DNA of 64,000 nt from Alloprevotella tannerae ATCC 51259 (GTDB taxonomy: Bacteria; Bacteroidota; Bacteroidia; Bacteroidales; Bacteroidaceae), in NCBI RefSeq assembly GCF_000159995.1, contig NZ_GG700643.1:277291-341290 (forward strand), read 5' to 3'. A model generated the notes under the pieces. It was given only the letters and a program-made list of their open reading frames with translations. It had not been told where the DNA came from and searched no databases. The position numbers and the translations under genes are program-made. Below, piece by piece: positions 55,543 through 63,647 of the stretch; the first letter of the stretch is position 1; the number at the start of each line of letters is the position of its first letter.

Positions 55543-56685
55543 TTAAAATTTGGCAGTCACTTGGAAATCGATCGTATTGTAGTAGTGATCTTTCGCCATT
55601 CGGTTGTTGGTGAAATTGTAGTTGAGTTGGAAAATAAAATTCTTTGTGAAGCAATAATTGGCAGAAAGCCCATAGTTGGCCACTAAGGAGTTCCAATGTT
55701 TGTTGTGGCGATAACAATCCCAGCGCCCAAACAGTTTGAAGTTCTTAAAGAGAGGTGCACCGACAGCAGCGTACCATGCATCAGCGCGATCGGGAGCTGT
55801 AGCATCCGTAACAACACCGCCGACAGACGACATATACTCAGAGCGCACAACCCACTCATCTTCATAATCAACACCTACGCCCCAACGATTGCGCAGCGCA
55901 TACTTTAGGTCACCGGCTCCTTTGTAAGATTCATTTGTATACTTACCATTCCACCCAAAACCGCCGATTCTCAAGTTTTTGATCGGACTCACCCAGATGC
56001 CCCCAATGAGATCTTTGTGGTGATCGCGTTCTGCACGGTTGATACCTTGCCCATTGAAGATGCCCACTTGATAATGGAGCCATCTATGTCCGTCGGCCGC
56101 AGGGAAAAAATCGCCCTGCAACTGAATACCTAAGTCGCGACCGGAGGTTCCTTCGTCACCGATGCGGTCACTAATGGAGGCTAACTTGTTTGTAGCTTGA
56201 GAAAAAGCGCCAAAACCCATTACCAAGGGGCTCATAGGATTCTCAAAACCGAAGCTACGCTTGAATTCACCAATCTTAATACGGGCTTCAGCGAAGCGCT
56301 GCCACTCTATAAAGGCATCTAAAACACGAGGTCCTTTATAGGTGCCGGGCTTTCCTTGCAATTCGATTTGAAGTTTGTAAGCAAAATCTTTGAAGATGCT
56401 ACCGCTGGCATAGAGGCGGACGAAGCGGAGGCTGAAAGCGCTGTTGGAGTTTAAGTAGCGCTGATCCGTAAGGTCGTATTTGGTCATAATATATCCGCCG
56501 AACTTCACCTTAAAATCAACTTTTTCCGCCAAATCTTTGACTTCGGCGAGGGTGTTGCGAGACGTTTGGGAAGCAATTTCTTTCTTGCTCGTGGAGTCTG
56601 TGGGCTGATGATCAGAAAGGTTAGTTGCTAAAGCGGCGTTACCCATAAAAAGTAGCCCTACTATTAAAGCGTAAAATTTCTTCAT
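55543..56685 (-). CDS. Phosphate-selective porin O/P-type outer-membrane protein
   Basis: 380 residues with a signal peptide (1 to ~20), a short coiled linker (~25-50) and then an alternating-strand barrel ending in the usual terminal Phe (FQVTAKF). VKFGGYIMTKYDLTD, RFVRLYASGSIFKDFAYKLQIEL and KIGEFKRSFGFENPMSP (by segments GGYIMTKYDL, IGEFKRSFGFE) are typical of the Bacteroidales OprO/OprP family. Phosphate selectivity is a family name only. A -7 box (TACTTTTG on the minus strand, 56720-56727) precedes it. Confidence 0.83.
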   Translation of the reverse strand: MKKFYALIVGLLFMGNAALATNLSDHQPTDSTSKKEIASQTSRNTLAEVKDLAEKVDFKVKFGGYIMTKYDLTDQRYLNSNSAFSLRFVRLYASGSIFKDFAYKLQIELQGKPGTYKGPRVLDAFIEWQRFAEARIKIGEFKRSFGFENPMSPLVMGFGAFSQATNKLASISDRIGDEGTSGRDLGIQLQGDFFPAADGHRWLHYQVGIFNGQGINRAERDHHKDLIGGIWVSPIKNLRIGGFGWNGKYTNESYKGAGDLKYALRNRWGVGVDYEDEWVVRSEYMSSVGGVVTDATAPDRADAWYAAVGAPLFKNFKLFGRWDCYRHNKHWNSLVANYGLSANYCFTKNFIFQLNYNFTNNRMAKDHYYNTIDFQVTAKF

Positions 56686-56824
56686 AGATGATTTGGTTTA
56701 TTATTAAGAGATTTCTCGACAAAAGTACGGAAAGTTGTGCGAAACACTCCTCATCTGCGTCTCTTTTCTTACATATTTATCCACCAATCTAAAGTATTTT
56801 TCGTGTATAAAAACGTATTTAAGT

Positions 56825-56855
56825 TTTGAGTTTTGGGCTGTTTCGGCTAATTTTG
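56825..56855 (+). promoter_or_regulatory. Promoter of the PCMD-patatin pair
   Basis: TTTG (56825-56828), 19 bp, then TAATTTTG (56848-56855), with a leader of about 20 nt. Confidence 0.75.
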
Positions 56856-56881
56856 CAGAGATAAATTTAAAACTTTAAGAG

Positions 56882-57898
56882 ATGCAATTGATCAGACTTT
56901 TACTCTTGCTCGTATTTAGTTGTGGCTGGTTGACAACAGATGCACTTCCGTTGCGTCCGGATTTAATGTCACCAATTTCTGATGGCTTGCAGCAGTCGGG
57001 TAATCGGGTAGAATATATCAATTTTGGAAAGTTGGATCAGTGGGTCACGCGCAACATAAAAGAAAGCGGTATTATTGGTGGTAAAACTAAAGTTATCTAC
57101 GCTATAGGTCCGACGCAGACGATAAATGGCAATGTTGCATACCTCGGATTAGGAGGTTCGCCGTGGGCTACTTCAAATGTATACGCTCACGTAGCAGGTA
57201 TTCATAAAGCAAATCTTTCGGTTTGGAAACAACAACGCCCCGGACAAGGCTATTGCGCCAAACTTTATACGCACTTAGAGGAATGTAAGGTGTTGGGGAT
57301 TGTAAATATTAAAGTTTTGGCCGCAGGTTCTATCTTCTTAGGCCAAATGATGGAGCCTATTTCCGGAGTATCCAACCCGATGTCTAAGCTTAATTGTGGC
57401 GTACGTTTTAATAAAAAGCCCTCAGCTATTCGTTTCGATTACGCTGTTAAACTTTCAGGACAGCCCAATCGTATTAAGCAAACCGGATTTGGGGGTGCAA
57501 AAACTATAGCTGGTAAAGACGTAGCCGATTGTATCGTTTATTTGCAAAAAAGATGGGAAGATGCAAAGGGGAATGTCTATGCAAAGAGAATCGGAACAAT
57601 GGTAACGCGCTTTTCACACAATACCGGATGGGTTAATAATGCAGATTTTACGATCCATTATGGCGACATCACGCATCAACCTTTTTATCAAAGTTATATG
57701 GGCTTGACTTCGGGCGATGGCCGTCGGTATGCAAAGAACAGCAAAGGAAAGATGGTTCCCATACAAGAAGTCGGATGGGGCAGCGCAACGGATGTGCCGA
57801 CGCATTTGATTGTACAATTTGACTCCAGTAGCGGCGGCGCATTCATCGGATCAGTCGGCAATACGCTTTGGATTGACAATATTCGCTTAGTTTACTAA
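56882..57898 (+). CDS. PCMD-domain exported protein
   Basis: 338 residues with a signal peptide (1 to ~21). The body matches the putative carbohydrate metabolism domain (PCMD) found in Bacteroidales surface proteins: NFGKLDQWVTRNIKESGIIGG near the start, the central GVRFNKKPSAIRFDYAVKLSG and the C-terminal HLIVQFDSSSGGAFIGSVGNTLWIDNIRLVY (segments SSSGGAFIGSVG and LWIDNIRL). The domain is a beta-sandwich presumed to bind carbohydrate. No lipobox is seen. It shares a transcript with the patatin gene 15 bp downstream. Confidence 0.8.
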   Translation: MQLIRLLLLLVFSCGWLTTDALPLRPDLMSPISDGLQQSGNRVEYINFGKLDQWVTRNIKESGIIGGKTKVIYAIGPTQTINGNVAYLGLGGSPWATSNVYAHVAGIHKANLSVWKQQRPGQGYCAKLYTHLEECKVLGIVNIKVLAAGSIFLGQMMEPISGVSNPMSKLNCGVRFNKKPSAIRFDYAVKLSGQPNRIKQTGFGGAKTIAGKDVADCIVYLQKRWEDAKGNVYAKRIGTMVTRFSHNTGWVNNADFTIHYGDITHQPFYQSYMGLTSGDGRRYAKNSKGKMVPIQEVGWGSATDVPTHLIVQFDSSSGGAFIGSVGNTLWIDNIRLVY

Positions 57899-57913
57899 TT
57901 AGGGCGATAAAAG

Positions 57914-58813
57914 ATGGAGCCAGTTGCGAAGAAGCCAACAATAGCTTTAGTGCTTTCCTCCGGTGGTGCAAGAGGATACGCCCACATTGGCGCAATAGAA
58001 GAACTACAGTCTCGTGGATACCATATTTCTTCTATTGCAGGCTGTTCTATGGGCGCATTAGTTGGAGGACTCTATGCTTTAGGTAAGTTAGACGTCTTTC
58101 ATCGCTGGTTGTTGGGGCTCAATATGAAGAAAATCTTTGGTCTAACCGACTTCTCCGTCTCTTTAAGTCATTGGATTAAGGGAGAAAAGATTATCAATGC
58201 TTTAGCAGAGTTTGCTCCGGATTGTAAAATCGAAGATTTGGCGCTCCCATATTGCGCAATCGCGACAGACTTAAAGGCTCAGCGCGAAGTAGTATTTGAT
58301 AAGGGTAGTTTATATGCCGCTATTCGCGCTTCTATTGCAATGCCTACCTATTTTAGTCCACTCCGGACGAAATCAATGCTCTTGGTTGATGGCGGTATTT
58401 CAAACCCGCTTCCTTTAAATCGCGTAAAAAGAACGCCCGGAGACTTATTGGTCGCGATCAATGCCAGTGCGCCTTTCGACGAGTCTTATGAACGGCGGAG
58501 AAAGAAGGCTCTCAATCAAAAGAGTGCGCAGAACGGATTACTGAATCTTCGAGAGTCGTTAGGTTTTGGTGCATCTAATGATGCAGAACATTCAGATCGC
58601 TCCAATTACGTCTCTTTGATTGCTGATTCAATTCATACTTTGATACAGCAACATTCGAGTTTACAGATGAAATTAACTCCTCCCGACGTCCTTGTTTCCA
58701 TTCCGATGAATCGCTTTGTCGGGTTTTCTTATGATAAGCCACGAAAGATTATTCATTATGGTAGGAGGTTGATGAAAAAGGCTTTGGACGACTATGAGGC
58801 TAAAGCGAAATAA
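57914..58813 (+). CDS. Patatin-like phospholipase family protein
   Basis: 299 residues without a signal peptide. Oxyanion loop SSGGARGYAHIG (15-26), nucleophile Ser45 in GCSMG, and dyad Asp159 in LVDGGISNPLP. This is the RssA/NTE-type short patatin, a cytosolic or membrane-associated serine lipase/esterase. The substrate is not identifiable. Confidence 0.93.
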   Translation: MEPVAKKPTIALVLSSGGARGYAHIGAIEELQSRGYHISSIAGCSMGALVGGLYALGKLDVFHRWLLGLNMKKIFGLTDFSVSLSHWIKGEKIINALAEFAPDCKIEDLALPYCAIATDLKAQREVVFDKGSLYAAIRASIAMPTYFSPLRTKSMLLVDGGISNPLPLNRVKRTPGDLLVAINASAPFDESYERRRKKALNQKSAQNGLLNLRESLGFGASNDAEHSDRSNYVSLIADSIHTLIQQHSSLQMKLTPPDVLVSIPMNRFVGFSYDKPRKIIHYGRRLMKKALDDYEAKAK

Positions 58814-58853
58814 AATATACGCGGCTCGAATCAGTTCGAGCCGCGTATATTTT
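58812..58853. terminator. Bidirectional terminator between patatin gene and dnaG
   Basis: A perfect 19-bp stem (AAAATATACGCGGCTCGAA, loop TCAG, exact complement), T-rich at both ends and overlapping the patatin stop codon. Confidence 0.85.
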
Positions 58854-58885
58854 GTGTGTATGAACGCCAAGAATCGCGCCGCCAA

Positions 58886-60820
58886 TTAAAAAGGTTGAAT
58901 CACGATACCTCCAACGGCGTTTCCCAACGATTTTAGAATCTCGGCGTATATCTTGTGTTGCTCCATCAAACTTCTGCAATTCTCATAATCCTTCGCTTGC
59001 ATTAGCTTTGTCATTTCCTCTTCTATTTTCTTCAATTCGTTTTTGAAGAATCTGTATTTGTATTCCAATAAGATGTGCACTACGGTTTCTTGCAAGCCTT
59101 TCTCATGCTCGATTTCTGCTTTCGTAAGTTTTTCCGATGCAGTGGTGAGTTGCATAGCCAAAGCATTGATGTCAGCATCCGGATGATTGATAAAATAGTC
59201 GCGCGCTACGAAGTCTTTCTGCTCAACCTCCTTTTGCGCCTCGTCAATAATCTTTTGGTGCAAAGGGTTTTGGAGTTTGATATTATCAGCTGCCAAATCT
59301 TCGGCAATAAACGTTATAATGCTTTTTTCTTTAGTCTCTCCGTGCTTGTTAGCGAAGCGCAATTTTTGTTCGCCAACGCAAATAATTTCGCGTATCAAGG
59401 CACGTTCCTGTTCTTCGCCGGCTTTTAGCGTCAGCGTATTTATACTTTCTGCAATGCTTGTTGTCTTTTGAGGGTTCCCGGCGTTGTTTTGCGGTCGATC
59501 AGCCCCCTTTATGCGCTCCTCTTTCCTGAATTTAGCGGCCTCACTCAAGATCAGCTGCTCGTCAATGTCCATCAATTTAGCACACTCTCGCGCATAAGTT
59601 TGCCGAGTTATCCCATTGGGTACGATTGCTATCGAACGAATAATGTCGCTGACCGATTCTGATCTCTTTATCGGGTCATCGGCAGTTTCTTTGATAAGCA
59701 TAGCGGCCTTAAAGCGTATAAAATCAACCGCCTCAGCTTGCAGATAAGCTCTAAAAGTTTCGGCAGAATGCTTCCGCGCAAAGCTATCAGGGTCTTCACC
59801 ATTTGGAAGTGTAAGCACTTTGATGTTTAATCCCTCTTTTAGCAATAGATCAATGCCTCGCAAACTTGCATGAATCCCCGCCGCATCGCCATCATATAAT
59901 ACGACAATGTTGGACGTGAAGCGATGAAGCAAACGAATCTGCCCCTCAGTGAGCGATGTGCCACTCGAAGCTACGACATTTTCTATGCCGCTTTGGTGCA
60001 TAGCGATCACGTCCATATAGCCTTCGACCAAGTAGCACGCATCTTCTTTGACGATGGCCTTCTTTGCAAAATACAAGCCATAGAGTTCGCGGCTCTTGTC
60101 GTAGATAACAGACTCGGGCGAATTGATATATTTCCCGACATTCTTATTCTGCTGCATGATGCGCCCGCCAAAGCCGATAACCCTTCCTGATACGGAATGG
60201 ATAGGGAAGATGATTCTATCGTGATATCTGTCGCGTAGTTGATGATTGTCGGTCTCAAAGCACAAACCGGTTTGTACAAGCAGATCTTTGCTGTAACCTT
60301 TATTGAGGGCCGTTTGCGCTAAAGCATCTCTGCTTGGAGAACTATAGCCTAAATGAAACTTTTTGATGATATCATCTCGCAATCCACGTTGTCGAAGATA
60401 GGATAGACCGATGGTTTGTCCGTCTTTACTCTCGTGTAAGAGGTTAGAAAAATAGCTGCAAGCCCACTCGTTGAGGACCAGCATGCTTTCTCGCATCGAA
60501 ATGCTCTTTTGCTCCTCTGCGCTAAGCTCTTTTTCTTTAACCTCTATGCCATATTTTTTAGCTAAAGTCTTGATTGCTTCAGGATAAGTTAGCTGTTCGA
60601 TCTCCATAAGGAAGTGAACCGCGTTTCCTCCTTTTCCGCAACCGAAACATTTACATAACTGTTTGGTCGGGGAAACTACAAAACTCGGCGTCTTCTCATT
60701 ATGAAAAGGGCATAAACCTTTTAAATTGACGCCTGCTTTACGCAGTGTAACGTAATCTTTGACTACATCTACGATGTCGGCAGCGTCCATCACGCGCTGA
60801 ATGGTTTGTCTATCAATCAT
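58886..60820 (-). CDS. dnaG: DNA primase
   Basis: Synthesises RNA primers at the replication fork. 644 residues: zinc-binding domain with Cys37-x2-His40 and Cys58-x2-Cys61 (CPFH ... CFGC), TOPRIM core with YLVEGYMDVIAM and VVLYDGDAAGIHAS, and a helical C-terminal region (~430-644) for DnaB contact. The -7 box (TATCTTTG, minus strand, 60828-60835) lies 8 bp before the start codon, so the mRNA may have almost no leader. Confidence 0.96.
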   Translation of the reverse strand: MIDRQTIQRVMDAADIVDVVKDYVTLRKAGVNLKGLCPFHNEKTPSFVVSPTKQLCKCFGCGKGGNAVHFLMEIEQLTYPEAIKTLAKKYGIEVKEKELSAEEQKSISMRESMLVLNEWACSYFSNLLHESKDGQTIGLSYLRQRGLRDDIIKKFHLGYSSPSRDALAQTALNKGYSKDLLVQTGLCFETDNHQLRDRYHDRIIFPIHSVSGRVIGFGGRIMQQNKNVGKYINSPESVIYDKSRELYGLYFAKKAIVKEDACYLVEGYMDVIAMHQSGIENVVASSGTSLTEGQIRLLHRFTSNIVVLYDGDAAGIHASLRGIDLLLKEGLNIKVLTLPNGEDPDSFARKHSAETFRAYLQAEAVDFIRFKAAMLIKETADDPIKRSESVSDIIRSIAIVPNGITRQTYARECAKLMDIDEQLILSEAAKFRKEERIKGADRPQNNAGNPQKTTSIAESINTLTLKAGEEQERALIREIICVGEQKLRFANKHGETKEKSIITFIAEDLAADNIKLQNPLHQKIIDEAQKEVEQKDFVARDYFINHPDADINALAMQLTTASEKLTKAEIEHEKGLQETVVHILLEYKYRFFKNELKKIEEEMTKLMQAKDYENCRSLMEQHKIYAEILKSLGNAVGGIVIQPF

Positions 60821-61010
60821 AGCCTTGCAAAGATACGTAATTTATTGCGGTTTAATCCGGAACTTGCCGGTGAATAGGAGAGGGCGGTTGTCGCTTTTGA
60901 GTTGTTATGGCCTCATTGCGAACAATTTTATCTGGAAAAGTTTGTGATGAAAACAGATTTTGATCGGTGGAAAATCTCGCTTTTTCTTTAGCAATGCCGG
61001 ATGTGTTTTC

Positions 61011-61090
61011 GTTTGCTGGTGCCAAACTATCGTTTGCCGGCGGAAAACTATGGTTTGCTGGGACCAAACTATGGTTTGGTGGGAGCAAAC
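61011..61090. repeat. Family A intergenic array, locus A5 (80 bp)
   Basis: Right arms start at 61023, 61044 (AAAAC), 61065 and 61086. Cores are CTGGTGC, CCGGCGG, CTGGGAC and GTGGGAG. The array lies between the divergent dnaG and glucosaminidase promoters. Open frames run through it on both strands with a 7-residue periodicity, but these follow from the 21-bp unit. Nothing else is seen in the 516-bp gap. Confidence 0.91.
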
Positions 61091-61216
61091 CAAAATTAGT
61101 GCAGGTTGCCTGTTTCAAATCAGATACTGCCGTGTTTATGAAGCGACTTCTCAGCTTATAATTTCCCCTTTTCCGCTTTGTATGATAAGAATAATGCGCA
61201 TAATTATCAAAGGAAA

Positions 61217-61247
61217 TTGCTGAAATCGTGGGGATTGTGTATCTTTG
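61217..61247 (+). promoter_or_regulatory. Promoter of the glucosaminidase gene
   Basis: TTGC (61217-61220), 19 bp, then TATCTTTG (61240-61247). The leader to the ATG at 61337 is about 80 nt. Confidence 0.72.
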
Positions 61248-61336
61248 CCACGAAGGCAGTTGCCATATCTTTATATATAATGTGATGCTTTTGCCTACTT
61301 TATTTGGAAAAGAATCAGTAGAAGAAAAAGAAAAGA

Positions 61337-62257
61337 ATGAAACGCTTGGTGTTAAGTTTGATTGTCGCGACTTTGTTTGGTATTACGTCTGCACAACGTA
61401 CGATTTACGAACAGTATATTGATAAATATAAGCACGCAGCCGTAGAGCAGATGCATAAATATGGGATACCTGCCAGTATCACATTGGCGCAAGGATTGCT
61501 AGAAAGCGGGGCCGGCACAAGCATGTTGGCCGTTAGTGGCAATAATCATTTTGGTATTAAGGCTGGAAATACGTGGACGGGACCTTATTTATTGAAGGAC
61601 GATGATCTGCCTCAAGAGCGCTTCCGTAAATATAACTCTGCAAGTGAGTCGTATGAGGACCATTCGCTCTTCTTAACCACACGTCCGAGATATGCTTCTT
61701 TGTTTAAGTTGCCGCCTACTGATTACCGCTCTTGGGCCTATGGACTTAAAAAAGCAGGCTATGCGACAAATCCAAGATATGCAGAGAGTTTGATTGGCTT
61801 GATCGAGACCTACAACTTGCAGCAGTATGACAAAAAGCATGAGAAAAAAGGCCTGTTGCAAGATTTTAAAGACTTCCTGCATAAGATTGTACCCGTAGAC
61901 GTGACCCAAACGGGTCTGCCGATAAAGCGATGCAATGAAAACTATTATTTAGTGGCGCGCTCGGGCGACTCATACGCGTCGATTGCACAGGCAATCGGGA
62001 TTAAAGAAAAAAAGTTGCGGAAGTATAATGAGGTTGATTCAGATATGCCGCTGTCAGTTGGCGATATTGTTTTCTTGGAAAAGAAGAAAACTCACGTTTA
62101 TTCTCAATTAAGAGGCAAATATCATACAATTGCTGCCGGCGAATCGATGCACAGCATAGCGCAATCGTATGGCGTAAAATTAAGTGCGCTATATAAGGCG
62201 AATAATCTGCCTTCCGGCTATCTCCCACGCGTAGGTGAGCGCTTGCTGCTGGATTAA
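61337..62257 (+). CDS. Glucosaminidase-domain peptidoglycan hydrolase with two LysM repeats
   Basis: 306 residues: signal peptide (1 to ~19), mannosyl-glycoprotein endo-beta-N-acetylglucosaminidase-type domain (GH73, ~25-165) with the catalytic Glu56 in AQGLLESGAGTS and the GNNHFGIK motif, then two LysM segments (~205-252 and ~260-306; YHTIAAGESMHSIAQSYGVKLSALYKANNL, by segment YHTIAAGESMHSIA). It cleaves and binds peptidoglycan in the periplasm, probably in cell separation or wall turnover. Confidence 0.92.
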   Translation: MKRLVLSLIVATLFGITSAQRTIYEQYIDKYKHAAVEQMHKYGIPASITLAQGLLESGAGTSMLAVSGNNHFGIKAGNTWTGPYLLKDDDLPQERFRKYNSASESYEDHSLFLTTRPRYASLFKLPPTDYRSWAYGLKKAGYATNPRYAESLIGLIETYNLQQYDKKHEKKGLLQDFKDFLHKIVPVDVTQTGLPIKRCNENYYLVARSGDSYASIAQAIGIKEKKLRKYNEVDSDMPLSVGDIVFLEKKKTHVYSQLRGKYHTIAAGESMHSIAQSYGVKLSALYKANNLPSGYLPRVGERLLLD

Positions 62258-62476
62258 CGTAGGTCGAAAATATGTGTGGCGTAGCGTTCTTTTGAGAAAA
62301 AATGCCTTAGGAAACATAATTTTTTGATAAGATTTCCGTTATATGGCTAACGAAGTTCGTAACTTCTGCGCGTTGGAATCGTCAGTTAATAAAGCGATGA
62401 GCAATTAAAAGCAATCAAGACTCATCCTGTGTGAGAAATAATAAAATAGATTGGTAAATATATAAGATAAAGCATT

Positions 62477-63562
62477 ATGAAAAAGTCTCTTTTCCTGATA
62501 AGCATGTTTGCTATTGGCCTCTTAAGTGGCTATGCGCAAGATGATGTTTACTTTGTTCCTAAAAAAGGGAGCAAGGTCGTAGAAGATCAAGAGGAGCTTA
62601 GCTCTTCTTATCGCCAACTTCCTGCACAATCTTCTGAACAAGATGGATGGTATTCGAACCGTCGCGTAAATCGCGATGTGGATGCTTATAACCGTCGCAA
62701 AGCAAATACAAATGATTCTTCGAGTTTGAAGCAACAACGTCGTTACGAGGACGAAGAAGATAATGGGTATTATACCGAACGCTTGATTCGCTTCCACGCT
62801 CCCGGTGGCGTAATCGTTACTAGTCCTTATTATTGGGATTATTGCGACTATTATGTAGACCCGTTCTATTATTATGATCCATGGTATTGGAGAACGAATT
62901 GGTATATTTGGGGACGTCCTTGGGGATGGAGTAGCTGGTATACTTGGAGTCCTTGGCCTAGTTGGTACGGATATTATGGTCCTTGGTATGGATATTACAA
63001 TTCTTGGTATGGTTACTATAATCCTTGGTATGATTGGGGATGGAACCGAGGCTGGAACAACTGGGGCTACCGCGAGAGTTATCGAGGCTCTTGGGGAGGA
63101 AGAGGCTCTAATGTGAATAATTCAGCTGCGAATACGAATGGTAGATCTTATGCCGGCAACTTTGGACGCTCTGGCTCGAATGGGCGCCAAACCGGTTGGT
63201 CTAATCGCACATTCCAAGGCGCAGATACATATAATAATGGTGGCCGAAGCTTCTCTGGTTCTATACGTTGGAACAATACGAACAATAGGACTTTACCAAA
63301 TCGCTCTTTCAATGGCGATAATGGCTCGAGATCCAATCAAGGACAATCTGTAGATGGACGCCGTTTCGGTAATGGCTCTTCTACACGCGTTACACCAACA
63401 GGTCCGGCACGCACATTTGAAAGTCAGCCTTCCAACACAAGAACTTTCCAAGGCGGAAGCAATCGTAGTTTTGGCGGAGGCGGAACAGTTTCGAGCGGAA
63501 GTAATCGCAGCTTTGGTGGAGGCGGTACCGGCGGAGGCCGTAGCTTTGGTGGTCGTCGTTAA
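62477..63562 (+). CDS. Secreted Tyr/Trp-rich low-complexity protein, function unknown
   Basis: 361 residues. A signal peptide (1 to ~20) is followed by a charged region (~25-100), then a ~95-residue core (~112-210) dominated by Tyr, Trp, Gly and Pro with a repeated WYGYYxPWYGYY-type pattern. The C-terminal ~150 residues are rich in Ser, Asn, Gly and Arg with RTFQGG and SNRSFGGGG repeats. I recognise no family. It should be exported and may form a fibrous or adhesive structure or a surface coat, by composition only. It lies 86 bp upstream of an outer-membrane barrel gene in the same direction. Confidence 0.8.
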   Translation: MKKSLFLISMFAIGLLSGYAQDDVYFVPKKGSKVVEDQEELSSSYRQLPAQSSEQDGWYSNRRVNRDVDAYNRRKANTNDSSSLKQQRRYEDEEDNGYYTERLIRFHAPGGVIVTSPYYWDYCDYYVDPFYYYDPWYWRTNWYIWGRPWGWSSWYTWSPWPSWYGYYGPWYGYYNSWYGYYNPWYDWGWNRGWNNWGYRESYRGSWGGRGSNVNNSAANTNGRSYAGNFGRSGSNGRQTGWSNRTFQGADTYNNGGRSFSGSIRWNNTNNRTLPNRSFNGDNGSRSNQGQSVDGRRFGNGSSTRVTPTGPARTFESQPSNTRTFQGGSNRSFGGGGTVSSGSNRSFGGGGTGGGRSFGGRR

Positions 63563-63647
63563 TATAATGAGTTCAAACATCTGATTGTGTTCGGCTCAGT
63601 GTGAAAAGACGGAGCCGAGTGCTAATTTTGAAATTTACATATTCAGT

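Noticed and set aside
10098-61090. CRISPR arrays as explanation for the 21/22-bp repeats
   Set aside because: Units are 21-22 bp in total with 4- and 7-bp variable parts. There are no 30-40-bp spacers, arms are palindromic and no cas gene is near.
60852-61118. Open frames through family A arrays encoding heptapeptide repeats (also 29265-29630 and 9978-10238)
   Set aside because: A 21-bp unit is 7 codons, so any frame without a stop in one unit stays open through all. Frames are open on both strands, differ between loci, and have no start signal, promoter fit or resemblance outside the repeat.
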